Source of the DNA: Pseudoalteromonas nigrifaciens
GTDB taxonomy: Bacteria > Pseudomonadota > Gammaproteobacteria > Enterobacterales > Alteromonadaceae
Reading direction: 5' to 3'
Assembly: GCF_002221505.1 (NCBI RefSeq)
Contig: NZ_CP011038.1
Location: 9,732 to 73,731 of the forward strand
DNA length: 64,000 bases
Within the stretch, counting starts at the first letter, position 1, and each line of letters begins with the position of its first letter. Shown one piece after another: positions 1 through 7,555 of this stretch. The translations under genes and the position numbers were made by a program. The notes beneath the pieces were generated by a model. It had not been told where the DNA came from, made no database searches, and was given only the letters and a program-made list of their open reading frames with translations.

Positions 1-766
1 ATGTCTTAAATAGCGATTCAGAATAAGGATTATCATTACTCACAGACGGTCGGCTAAATGAAGGAACAATACCTAATTCCTGCAATGTTGCCAATAACGT
101 TGCCCCTTTCATTGGACTGCCATTATCCGAGTGCAACGTGACTTGATCTGGCTTTACCTGCTCTCGCCTGCAAATATCTATCATTAAATCAGCCGCCAGT
201 GTGCTTAGCTGTGTGTCATGAACCTGCCAACCAACTATTTTTCGACTATAAATATCCATCACTAAATATAAGTATAAAAACTGACCTTTAACCGCTGTTG
301 GCAAATATGTGATATCCCATGTATAAATTTCGTTTACACGTGTTGCCTTGAGCGCTTTTGGCTTTTTTATCTTTTTATTTGGTTTAACTTTTTCTCTGTG
401 TGTTAATAATTTATGTGATTTCATAACACGATAAAACGAGCTTTCTGATGCTATCCACACACCTTTATCTAATAGTTTAGGGACTATCTTGCTGGGTGGT
501 AAATGTCCGTATTCTATTGAATTTACTGTCTTAATAATACGCTGTTGCTCTAATTCAGTTAGCCTGTTAGGTGGTCGCTTTATCGTACTCGTTCGCTTAT
601 CTGTCATATCATCAGCTTCAATCCAGCGTTGAATTGTTCTTGCCGTTAGACCAAGTAACTCACATGCTTTTGCTTGCCTAGCTCCTGATTTCTGCGCGTC
701 TGTAATGAGCTTTATCAATTCATGACGTTCAGTTGAGTGGGTTAATCGTCCTCGTTGAAACCCCAA
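1..766 (-). CDS. IS3-family transposase OrfB, partial
   Basis: The reading frame is open from the TTG codon at 766 to the window edge (about 255 residues) and encodes an rve-type integrase core. The first Asp lies in YTWDITYLP and the second in LHSDNGSPM; the frame is cut just after YSESLFKT, which carries the catalytic Glu of the DDE triad. An N-terminal helix-turn-helix region (GLTARTIQRWIEADD) precedes the core. In IS3 elements OrfB is made as an OrfA-OrfB fusion by -1 frameshifting. Here OrfB lies in the +1 frame relative to OrfA after the 8-A run, so a normal -1 shift would not join them. Identity as an IS3 transposase is certain; activity is doubtful. Confidence 0.88.
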   Translation of the reverse strand, partial: MGFQRGRLTHSTERHELIKLITDAQKSGARQAKACELLGLTARTIQRWIEADDMTDKRTSTIKRPPNRLTELEQQRIIKTVNSIEYGHLPPSKIVPKLLDKGVWIASESSFYRVMKSHKLLTHREKVKPNKKIKKPKALKATRVNEIYTWDITYLPTAVKGQFLYLYLVMDIYSRKIVGWQVHDTQLSTLAADLMIDICRREQVKPDQVTLHSDNGSPMKGATLLATLQELGIVPSFSRPSVSNDNPYSESLFKT

Positions 767-1247
767 AGCGCATCTGCTTTTTTTTGAGTACAAGTAAGGC
801 GGCTGTTTCTGCTAACGCTTTGTCTTTACGATTAAGCTCTTTTTGAAGCTGCTTAATTTCTTGTCTGAGCTGTTTACTGTCTGATTTTACGGGCTTCGTT
901 GAAGGCCCTTTAGCAAAATCTTGCTTCCATTGTTTAATATGATGTGGGTAAAGCCCCTTAGCACGGCAATATTCATTAAGAGCTGCTTCATCTAAACTAG
1001 CACATTCAATAATGGCGTTAAGCCTTTCTTCTAAGCTCCAGTCATGAGGGCGTTTTTCTGTTGTCATGTGACTACCATTATTTTTAGTTTCAAGTTCATG
1101 GTTTTTAGCAAGCGCGATCCATCGTTGTAAGGTTGAATAACCGATACCTAAATCAAGCGCAATATCTTCTAAGCGAACATCATCACATTGAGATAATGCT
1201 TTTTCAACAGCTTGAACTTTAAATTCATGTGTAAATCGACGTCTCAT
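729..1247 (-). CDS. IS3-family transposase OrfA
   Basis: This 172-residue DNA-binding half of the transposase starts with RRRFTHEFKVQAVEKA, the HTH_Tnp_1 signature, and contains a second helix-turn-helix (LNEYCRAKGLYPHHIKQW). A C-terminal leucine-zipper-like stretch (KQLRQEIKQLQKELNRKDKA) probably mediates oligomerisation. It is about 85% identical by eye to the OrfA of the second copy. After the A-run its C-terminus reads KKKQMRFGV, unlike the KKKADALWG of the other copy, because one A is missing. The ATG start is shared by both copies. Confidence 0.9.
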   Translation of the reverse strand: MRRRFTHEFKVQAVEKALSQCDDVRLEDIALDLGIGYSTLQRWIALAKNHELETKNNGSHMTTEKRPHDWSLEERLNAIIECASLDEAALNEYCRAKGLYPHHIKQWKQDFAKGPSTKPVKSDSKQLRQEIKQLQKELNRKDKALAETAALLVLKKKQMRFGVSTRTINPLN

Positions 1248-1299
1248 TTTATCTGCCTCTATTAAAAGTTAGAAGCGACAACTATCCTGACACAGTGGG

Positions 1300-1346
1300 A
1301 CTTACATCAACTGAGGTTCATATCGAGGGGATGGGCGCAAAACCCC
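1300..1346 (+). repeat. Repeat R1 (47 bp, subtype A)
   Basis: R1 is a 47-bp sequence with the core GAGGGGATGGGC followed by GCAAAACCCC, so GGGG and CCCC arms can pair. It matches the reverse complement of R3 (6819-6865) at 46 of 47 positions. R2 and R4 share the core. It begins about 6 bp after the IS end and marks the left edge of the tus-containing segment. A recombination or cassette-boundary site for the nearby tyrosine recombinase is inferred, not shown. Confidence 0.8.
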
Positions 1347-1432
1347 GAGTTGCTACGAAAAGGTAAATTATTAATGACCACTACAAAGCGACCTCTTGGT
1401 ATAATTGTCTGTGTTAGCCAATTGTATTTGCA

Positions 1433-2317
1433 CTACCGAGCTGAAAACACCTCAATCGTTACCCCACCAAAGGAGCCGATAACTTCTGATACCGCTTTGT
1501 CTGATCGTATTTTTCTTTGTGATTTAGCATCAAAATCAGTTAAAGCTTTAAGCTTAAGCTCATTACTTTGAATTATGATTATAGGCATTGGTGCTGTTAC
1601 TGTTTTTATTCCAGCATCAAAGCGTATATTTGCTGCCGGTTGTACGCGAACCTGCCGGCGTATCCTAAGCAGCTCCCCAGGAGTTTGCTTAATTCTATTA
1701 ATCAATTGCTCAAGAGGTACGCGGTATTCAGGCCCCGATCTATCAAATTCCTCTTCAATTTTAAGTAAAAGGTCTTTTTTAACCGGCTTTGATAGCGAGT
1801 CCTTTCTTTGCCAGGCAAAGCGAATTGATTGAATGTTTTGCTCTGAATAACACCGAATATGCCTATATAGGTGCATAGTCATAATACCAGGGCACTCTGC
1901 GCGAAGCGCTTCAAACCGGTCTTGCCTTGTTTCATACGTTTGAATGATATGGTTTTCGATATCCGTTTTTGCCGCGTTTATTTTATCCACCAGCTCAGGG
2001 ATAGTAATGCTTGTTGGGTTTTGGGCAGGGGAGAGCCAAATAACGCCGACAGTGCGCCGCGCTGATTTTTGTGAATAGCCTGGTTGAATGTAAAGGTCTT
2101 GGTAGCAGGAAGCCGCGAGTTCAACAGCCTTATGTCCGGTATGTTCTTCTGCTGCAATATATTTAACCGGTTCGCTTTCCATTCCCTTTGAGGTGCAGGG
2201 TAGTGGGTAGGCAAGGGCGGCCAATGGTTGCGTATGTGTGAGGATTGTATTGAGAGAACGGATATTGTTTTTCAGCTCATCAAATCGATCAGTAATAAAA
2301 TGCATAGTATGGTTCAT
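1433..2317 (-). CDS. tus: Tus-like DNA replication terminus site-binding protein
   Basis: The protein aligns by eye with E. coli Tus along most of its length. MTMHLYRHIRCYSEQNIQSI followed by RFAWQRKD matches the Tus segment around ITLNAYRTLTVLHDPATL and RFGWANKH. LLRIRRQVRVQPAANIRF matches KLKIKRPVKVQPIARVW, and PMPIIII matches PTPLIALI. Tus is monomeric, binds Ter sites and blocks replication forks in one direction only. At 294 residues from ATG 2317 it is close to the 309 of E. coli Tus; a GTG at 2335 would add six residues. It lies alone on its strand between R1 and a 16-bp inverted repeat, and no clear E. coli-type Ter core is visible nearby. Tus homologues are known on plasmids and chromids, so a role in ending replication of this replicon is plausible. 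Confidence 0.82.
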   Translation of the reverse strand: MNHTMHFITDRFDELKNNIRSLNTILTHTQPLAALAYPLPCTSKGMESEPVKYIAAEEHTGHKAVELAASCYQDLYIQPGYSQKSARRTVGVIWLSPAQNPTSITIPELVDKINAAKTDIENHIIQTYETRQDRFEALRAECPGIMTMHLYRHIRCYSEQNIQSIRFAWQRKDSLSKPVKKDLLLKIEEEFDRSGPEYRVPLEQLINRIKQTPGELLRIRRQVRVQPAANIRFDAGIKTVTAPMPIIIIQSNELKLKALTDFDAKSQRKIRSDKAVSEVIGSFGGVTIEVFSAR

Positions 2318-2358
2318 TATTTGTTGTGAAAGCACAGAGTACAGTTAATAGCCTAAGA

Positions 2359-2570
2359 CTAGACCATCATGCAATATAATGGAAGTTAACCATGTAGTTC
2401 TTTTAATATTAACTTTTGTGGTACTGCTTTGGCTGGCCCCGCCCTGAGATTAGGATGAGAAAGAGAGAGAAAAAGAGAGAAAAAATAGAAAAGGCAATGA
2501 GGTTGGCTGAGAAGGAGTTCGGGGTTAAGGGTTTGTTTATTACAAACCCTTATTTTGCATGATGGTCTAG
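2359..2570. repeat. Widely spaced 16-bp inverted repeat upstream of tus
   Basis: CTAGACCATCATGCAA at 2359-2374 recurs exactly inverted at 2555-2570, with similarity continuing into ATAA beyond the match. The arms are about 180 bp apart, too far for a terminator. Each could be a protein-binding site, and Tus-family genes commonly have a Ter site at their own promoter, so oppositely oriented Ter-like sites are one possibility. The DNA between the arms holds a purine-rich tract, a possible 34-codon ORF (2454-2557, MRKREKKREKIEKAMRLAEK...) that I do not recognise, and a hairpin. Confidence 0.6.
2527..2551. terminator. Perfect 10-bp hairpin, likely terminator
   Basis: AAGGGTTTGT and ACAAACCCTT pair perfectly around a 5-nt loop. 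No long T-run follows on either strand, so its strength is uncertain. It lies 48 bp beyond the stop codon of the minus-strand gene at 2599-3138 and could end that transcript. Confidence 0.5.
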
Positions 2571-2598
2571 CCTATCATGCATTGGAAAGTGTGCCGCT

Positions 2599-3138
2599 TT
2601 ATCTAATATCAGATTGTTTTTTTCTTTGCTTTACGTACTCTAATATTTCCTTTATTGGCACTACTTTTCGCTTTTTTTCCTTGGTAGAAAATATAAATAT
2701 CACAATGAATCCGACTATTAGCAACGCGTAGGCAGCTACATCACTCTTAGTTTTAAAGTTTAAATATAAAGACAATAAGCCTCCAACAATAAACCAGATC
2801 ATAAAGTACATGAAGGTTCTTATGTTATAGAGCGTACTTATTGCTGTTAAATCACCCTTGAGCTCAATATCAGGTATGTGATCATATTTACCGTTTTCAG
2901 TAGTTATGCCAACAATTGTTCGCTTCAAGTTTTTACCATCTTTAACTTCCAAATAATCAAGTTCAAACTCTTTGCCAACCCCATCAACCAAATGTCGATT
3001 TATTACATCAGGCACTTGCACATTACCGTACCTTACGCTGTCTATCTCCAAATAATCATATATATTTAGCGTTGTTTTATTCGTTTTAAAGGTGTGACTT
3101 ACTGTTATATCCGTTAATTTACCTTTTAATTTTTGCAT
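2599..3138 (-). CDS. Two-TM membrane protein of unknown function
   Basis: This 179-residue protein was not recognised. The N-terminal ~95 residues look beta-rich and soluble (YDYLEIDSVRYGNVQVPDV). Two hydrophobic helices follow at about residues 105-130 (FMYFMIWFIVGGLLSLYLNF) and 135-155 (AAYALLIVGFIVIFIF), then a basic tail (STKEKKRKVVPIKEILEYVK). The topology suggests an inner-membrane anchor with a globular N-terminal domain. It is co-oriented with and 64 bp downstream of the DUF2726 gene. Nothing in it gives a reaction. Confidence 0.7.
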   Translation of the reverse strand: MQKLKGKLTDITVSHTFKTNKTTLNIYDYLEIDSVRYGNVQVPDVINRHLVDGVGKEFELDYLEVKDGKNLKRTIVGITTENGKYDHIPDIELKGDLTAISTLYNIRTFMYFMIWFIVGGLLSLYLNFKTKSDVAAYALLIVGFIVIFIFSTKEKKRKVVPIKEILEYVKQRKKQSDIR

Positions 3139-3202
3139 TCAAATTCCCTTATTTTTAGTGCGCGATTGTCGCTATGAATAATCCTATTGCTTACCTTAAC
3201 AG

Positions 3203-3973
3203 TTATTTCATTTTAAATAGCGGTACATTTTCTTCTATCCATTTAAAATGAGCCGGATAGCGGCCTTTTTCTATAAACTCCCCACCATTTCTCAACCCTT
3301 TTTCGGTTAGCTGATGCGTACCGTTGATTTCTGTTAAATACCCATACTCAACCATTTTATCCAAGAACTCCGAAGTTTTGAGTCCGTGCTTTTTCGCTAA
3401 CTTTGATGAAGTTAGGCGCTCACTGTTGATTAGCTCTAGCTTGTTACAGGTAGGCGTACCAACGTCTTCGCTTACAGATAGGCTGTTGGTTGCCTCAAGA
3501 ATTGCGTTTCGTACTGCCTCAATTTGATAGCTTTTTTGGGCCTTGAATCTAACCAACTTTAAATCAGCTCCCTGGCAGGCATTGTTTAAAAACAAATCTC
3601 TTTCTTGGGCTCTTTTGCTATTATGTGACTTATCATCGAGCTCTATTACACAAATAACTTCCATTGTACTCATGTTACATAGTACAAAATCAAAATGCTT
3701 AGCTGCTATCTTATTAAAAGCAGTTTGCCAAGATGAACGCTGCTTAGTAGCTTTAGTTTTAAGAACATCTGCTACTCTAACTTTACCGTAAATACGGTAG
3801 TTATTAGAAATGGCTTGCTCTAAAACCCCAAGGAAAGAGCGCTCAGCTGGCGTAAATAAAGGGCCTATTTTGGTGTAGTCAGGGCTGCCAGAGCCGGTCT
3901 TTTCGATCCCAGAAAGTGCTATTGCAATAAAAACAAATACAGCAATAATAAAAACAATCAATGTTAAGCTCAT
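3203..3973 (-). CDS. Membrane-anchored DUF2726 protein
   Basis: An N-terminal hydrophobic helix (LTLIVFIIAVFVFIAIALSG) is followed at about residues 35-150 by a DUF2726 domain. Its signature is FTPAERSFLGVLEQAI and VIELDDKSHNSKRAQERD with FLNNA and LVRFKA. DUF2726 resembles PD-(D/E)XK/vsr-like nuclease folds and often carries topoisomerase-type zinc ribbons in other proteins, but none is present here. Residues ~165-256 look like a winged-helix region (SSKLAKKHGLKTSEFLDKMV, TEKGLRNGGEF). Cleavage activity is not established for the family. It sits in the R1-R2 segment with tus. Confidence 0.75.
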   Translation of the reverse strand: MSLTLIVFIIAVFVFIAIALSGIEKTGSGSPDYTKIGPLFTPAERSFLGVLEQAISNNYRIYGKVRVADVLKTKATKQRSSWQTAFNKIAAKHFDFVLCNMSTMEVICVIELDDKSHNSKRAQERDLFLNNACQGADLKLVRFKAQKSYQIEAVRNAILEATNSLSVSEDVGTPTCNKLELINSERLTSSKLAKKHGLKTSEFLDKMVEYGYLTEINGTHQLTEKGLRNGGEFIEKGRYPAHFKWIEENVPLFKMK

Positions 3974-4025
3974 ACGGTTATACCCCCTTTTATTAATATA
4001 GGCTAAAGTGATTATCCATCATTTC

Positions 4026-4061
4026 TAAGGTTAATAGGAGGGGATGGGCAACAAACCCCTA
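4026..4061 (+). repeat. Repeat R2 (subtype B)
   Basis: TAAGGTTAAT, a short spacer, GAGGGGATGGGC and AACAAACCCCT occur here and again at R4 (6968-7003) with only a spacer difference. The core is shared with R1 and R3. R2 and R4 are direct repeats about 2.9 kb apart, so recombination between them would release the segment with the 81-residue gene, the ompA-like pseudogene and the 623-residue gene. Confidence 0.75.
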
Positions 4062-4289
4062 ATTGAAAAGTATAAATTTAAAAGTGGCAAAGAAAAGCTG
4101 CTTATGTTGGTCGCTCTAGCTGCTGCCGCTTATGGCCTTTTAGGTTTGACCAGAGAATATCAAGAAGGTGGGATTAGCTTGTATATAATCCCTGCTTTTA
4201 TTGCCATTGCGATCGGAGCGTGGAGCCTAACCAAGCTGCTGAATAAACCGATAGAAATTGATAAAGATAAAAACAAAGAAAATAAGTAA
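4044..4289 (+). CDS. Small membrane protein of unknown function
   Basis: This 81-residue protein has two predicted membrane helices (LLMLVALAAAAYGLLGL and ISLYIIPAFIAIAIGAW) and a basic, charged tail (DKDKNKENK). The first ATG lies inside repeat R2 and the purine tract before it is too close to act as a normal ribosome site, so the start may be the internal ATG at 4104. A coding start created by the repeat is also possible. No homologue was recognised. Confidence 0.55.
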   Translation: MGNKPLIEKYKFKSGKEKLLMLVALAAAAYGLLGLTREYQEGGISLYIIPAFIAIAIGAWSLTKLLNKPIEIDKDKNKENK

Positions 4290-4400
4290 CAGTGTTAAAT
4301 AGTAGTACCCTCCTAAAGTAAGTAAACCAAAGCCTAATTTTTTAATTGGGCTTTTTTCAACTACACAGTTAGCGCAATAATAATGTAGAGAGTAATAATT

Positions 4401-4828
4401 GTGAAAATAACAAAGTATACATATATAGGTTTGGCTTTAAGTGCCTTGCTAAGCGGTTGTCACTCAAGCGACAGTGATATTTACGCATGGTGATTTAAAC
4501 AACCAACAGGTGACTTTCACAAAGCGCGTGTCACATTTAGTGGAGTTTGAGTTCGATTCATCTGAGTTACCATTCAATGCTGCAGAGGTTGTTGAGCCGC
4601 ATGCTCGCTACCTTATAGCCAATCCAGATAATAAAGGTAGCGATCCAAGGTAACGCGTCTAGTGAAGGCGGTAGGGGTTACAACTACAATTTGGGTAAAG
4701 AAAGAGCAAACGCAGTCAAGGGGCTTTTTTTAGAGCTTGGTGTAGATGAGAAGCAACTAGTTGTACTTTCAGTAGGTGAGCGACACAACAACTTCATTCC
4801 CAAAAGAACCGTAATGCAAGGTTATTAG
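4401..4828 (+). pseudogene. OmpA-like lipoprotein, frameshifted
   Basis: A GTG start opens a lipoprotein signal ending in the lipobox LLSGC, but the frame stops after about 31 codons. The next frame continues with FTHGDLNNQQVTFTKRV and FEFDSSELPFNAAEVVEP, typical of an OmpA C-terminal domain, then also stops. A third segment reads KVAIQGNASSEGGRGYNYNL, LGKERANAVKGLFLELGVDE and VLSVGER. Together these give a complete peptidoglycan-binding OmpA domain (residues ~40-140) in three frames, so at least two indels have broken the gene. An intact version would be an outer-membrane lipoprotein anchored to peptidoglycan. Confidence 0.8.
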
Positions 4829-4901
4829 AGCGTCTTTTTGCTGCACGGAGTGGGTGGTTTTGAGATAATCACCCCATGACTAAAGCCAAAGAGTATTTTT
4901 A

Positions 4902-6773
4902 ATGCTGATTAAACAGCAAGTAGTTTTTCAATATAAATCCACTAAAAATAAGTATTTTTTTTATATTTTAATGGTTTTATTTTATTTGTGGTTAGAGGTT
5001 TCTTTTAATTACTTTGTAGTATCAACCGCTTCCGATCTTGCTGTCACAACTGACGAATTGAAATTTATAGAGCTGTTTGGCCGATTTCTAAGTTGCATTG
5101 GTTGCTTGGTATTGCTGTCTCGAAGAATTAAACCAAGTGGGAGCGCGGCTAAATATTGTGCTAAGTTTTTTATTATGGCCGCACTCGCTATCCCTACCGT
5201 TTATTTTGGACAAAAATTACTAATAGATACTTTAAGTAGTATGGCTAGCGGCGATGATCGTATGAAAGCCGTGCAAAGTGATTTGGTCAAAGGCTCCTTT
5301 ATAGTTGCCGGTACTCCCCTTAACATTACCAAGAAAATCAATGCGGCATTGTTGCCAGCTTTTTATTATTCTAACTCCACTCCTTTTGTCTTGAGTGACA
5401 TGCACTTAACTGAAATTACAAAGCAAAAGCAATCAAAGCTTTTAAGCAAAATGTATAGTCAATTTAGTGGCCTGAATAGTAAGCTTGATGAAAAATACCA
5501 GCAGTATGTAGAGCTTAACAAAAGTGTTGATCAACTAAATGTAGCTTATGATGAAAAAATCAACAAAACCAAAGCGGCGGTTGATACATACTGGGAAAAA
5601 TTAAAATTAACAGAAAATAAGGCATGGGAAACTTACCGCGCTACAATAAAAGAAATTAGTAATGAAAAGTTAGATGCTGATTTAATGAATAAGTTAGACA
5701 GTGGTTTTAGGTCATATCGGCATGGCGGCTCGTATTCTTTTTTTAAAAAATACGAGCATTTCACCAAGGAAACGGTGTTAAAAGGGACAACTCCACAAGA
5801 CTGGCAAAATGGTATTTATTTGCCCCCAAAGATATGGGGAGGTGTTGATGTGGCCGCTGCAAAGCGATTTTACCATAAGCGGTACAGGGCTTTGTTACGC
5901 GAAGCTAAAACAGGTTTTTTTGATGAAATAAAGGATAAGCAAAACTTTATTACTCAAGATAAAGTGAAAAGCCAAATAAAAGAAAAACTGGCTTCGATAA
6001 TGACTAACAACATTGATGTAGAGCAGGTAAACATTGATGATAAGCAAGGTTTTGAAAATAGCTTGCTTAAATCACTATATGAGGCGAAGGAAACCGCGAT
6101 ATTAAAGGGCTCAGGTGGCGTCCCTCTAGGACTTAATAAAGTAGGCTTTGTGGCGTATTCTATTGAACAGTCACCTTTGAACTTACCATTTACATTAAGC
6201 ACCAAGCAATCGGCTTTGTTGTTTAGTGACTACTCGCAGGAAAATTTTAACGCTATTGTGGCCACTCCTGTAACTGAATCAAGTATTGATAATATTATTT
6301 CAGCTTTAAACTCTCCCCCCAGTAGTTTTGAAAACCAAAGCGAAAACAGCCAAATAGGAACCAATCATTTTAAAGCGTTGTTGGTTATACCTTTCGCTAT
6401 TTCGATAAGTCTCTTCTTGATCATAATGCTTAGTTTTGATTTGTTACTGCATATCAATAGATACAGTCAAATCAATTTCGCAAAGAGAACCGAATCACGC
6501 AAAATATACAATAAGCCCTTTTACTATGCTCAAATGAACCCTAGGGTAGCTTTGCTAATAACTATGCTAGCTACTTTGTGTCTTATCAGTTATTTGCACT
6601 CTGAGTGGCCGGTGAAGTTTGCTTTTGAAAAAGTGTGCAGCTTTGTTATGGCTATTCTTGAAGGCATTTATTACATTGGTGAAAGTACAAATGGCTACAT
6701 CAGCATAAAGGAATTGTTTGAACCATTAATTGAATACTTAGAAGCGTTGGATGATCTTGTTTTTCCAAAGTAG
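4902..6773 (+). CDS. Large membrane protein of unknown function
   Basis: This 623-residue protein has three N-terminal hydrophobic segments at about 20-40, 55-70 and 85-105, then a long charged region with coiled-coil-like heptads (residues ~175-290). A middle domain carries GIYLPPKIWGGVDVAAAKRF. Two more membrane segments lie at about 485-510 (ALLVIPFAISISLFLIIMLS) and 550-570, followed by an acidic C-terminus. The soluble part probably lies on one side of the inner membrane. No family was recognised. It lies between R2 and R3. The broken OmpA gene just upstream suggests the two once belonged to one envelope module, which is inference. Confidence 0.75.
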   Translation: MLIKQQVVFQYKSTKNKYFFYILMVLFYLWLEVSFNYFVVSTASDLAVTTDELKFIELFGRFLSCIGCLVLLSRRIKPSGSAAKYCAKFFIMAALAIPTVYFGQKLLIDTLSSMASGDDRMKAVQSDLVKGSFIVAGTPLNITKKINAALLPAFYYSNSTPFVLSDMHLTEITKQKQSKLLSKMYSQFSGLNSKLDEKYQQYVELNKSVDQLNVAYDEKINKTKAAVDTYWEKLKLTENKAWETYRATIKEISNEKLDADLMNKLDSGFRSYRHGGSYSFFKKYEHFTKETVLKGTTPQDWQNGIYLPPKIWGGVDVAAAKRFYHKRYRALLREAKTGFFDEIKDKQNFITQDKVKSQIKEKLASIMTNNIDVEQVNIDDKQGFENSLLKSLYEAKETAILKGSGGVPLGLNKVGFVAYSIEQSPLNLPFTLSTKQSALLFSDYSQENFNAIVATPVTESSIDNIISALNSPPSSFENQSENSQIGTNHFKALLVIPFAISISLFLIIMLSFDLLLHINRYSQINFAKRTESRKIYNKPFYYAQMNPRVALLITMLATLCLISYLHSEWPVKFAFEKVCSFVMAILEGIYYIGESTNGYISIKELFEPLIEYLEALDDLVFPK

Positions 6774-6818
6774 ATTTTAAATTACATAACAAGTACGTCC
6801 AAGACTAATGAAGTACAT

Positions 6819-6865
6819 GGGGTTTTGCGGCCATCCCCTCGATATGAACCTCAGTTGATGTAAGT
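6819..6865 (-). repeat. Repeat R3 (subtype A, inverted relative to R1)
   Basis: R3 is the 47-bp subtype-A repeat in reverse orientation and differs from R1 by one base (GGCC for GGGC). R1 and R3 enclose 5.5 kb containing tus, the DUF2726 gene and the membrane-protein genes. Recombination between them would invert that block. Confidence 0.8.
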
Positions 6866-6965
6866 TATTGAAAAACTTTGCGCCCCCTAACTTTAAGTAT
6901 AGATCAAAAAATTTAAAACGTTTTGATAATTGTTTAACACTCAAATTACTGTTTAAGAAACAGGC

Positions 6966-7004
6966 TTAAGGTTAATTTCGAGGGGATGGGCAACAAACCC
7001 CTAG
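6966..7004 (+). repeat. Repeat R4 (subtype B)
   Basis: R4 is the second subtype-B copy, starting TTAAGGTTAAT and including the 24-base core that is also in R2. It lies about 100 bp from R3 and about 50 bp past the stop codon of the 163-residue integrase partner, the nearest repeat to the integrase module. No other gene lies in 6774-7055. Confidence 0.75.
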
Positions 7005-7055
7005 GAGGTGTCTATTAGCTCATTTAGGGCAAATGTAGTGAAATTTTTAAAATCA

Positions 7056-7547
7056 TTACTGGCTTCTTCTTATCAACTCATTTTGACGTAATATTGCTAA
7101 GGTATCCGAAGGTGTGACTTGCCACGCGCCCGACAATCTGCGTAAAGTAAAAACACCTAATTCAAGTCTATCTTCGGGTGATAAAAAGTGATGTAAGTGT
7201 CGGCCAGCGACTGAAATAGTGACAGCAGCCCCCTGTGCACCATTATTATAAACTGCAATCCCTTTGTTTTTATTCTCGCCATGAAATGAAGCTTTTACTT
7301 CGCTTTTCAAGCCAAACAACACGCCGCACAACCCGGTTAACTCGCTTTTAGTCAGCTGTATTATTGTTTTATTTGCCCAGTCTGGTGATTCACCAGGGGA
7401 GTTAATGGTGGTCATTTCAATACTTAACGTCTGCAAGCCAAGCCGACTAGATGTGTACTGAACGTTCATAGCTGTGCGCTTTAATGGATCTGGATGCCTA
7501 TCAGCATAAAATGTAAGTGTTTCACCAAAATTGTTCTGTTGTGACAT
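7056..7547 (-). CDS. Conserved-looking small protein next to integrase
   Basis: This 163-residue soluble protein has no membrane segments and was not recognised. It has beta-rich stretches (LTFYADRHPDPLKRTAMNVQ, TISVAGRHLHHFLSPEDRLE) and a basic C-terminal helix (LAILRQNELIRRSQ). A GGGGGAA ribosome site precedes the ATG, and the integrase ends 8 bp upstream, so the two are co-transcribed. That arrangement suggests a recombination accessory protein, for example a directionality or DNA-binding factor, but no helix-turn-helix is obvious. Confidence 0.7.
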   Translation of the reverse strand: MSQQNNFGETLTFYADRHPDPLKRTAMNVQYTSSRLGLQTLSIEMTTINSPGESPDWANKTIIQLTKSELTGLCGVLFGLKSEVKASFHGENKNKGIAVYNNGAQGAAVTISVAGRHLHHFLSPEDRLELGVFTLRRLSGAWQVTPSDTLAILRQNELIRRSQ

Positions 7548-7555
7548 TCTTCCCC

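Larger units (their letters stand above)
1..1294 (-). mobile_element. IS3-family insertion sequence, copy A (cut by window start)
   Basis: The element has the orfA/orfB layout of IS3 transposons on the minus strand. Its outer end lies near 1294: the sequence TATCCTGACACAG at 1283-1295 matches the same end of the second copy at 41701-41714. The other end lies outside the window. It is clearly related to but diverged from the copy at 40087-41713, so the two are not a recent duplication. It ends only about 6 bp before repeat R1. The A-run at the orfA/orfB junction has 8 A, against 9 in the other copy. Confidence 0.9.

Noticed and set aside
4650..4690. AGTTGTAAC in reverse near 4660-4670 as a Ter site
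   Set aside because: It falls inside the conserved OmpA coding motif (GGRGYNYNL) and matches only part of the Ter core.
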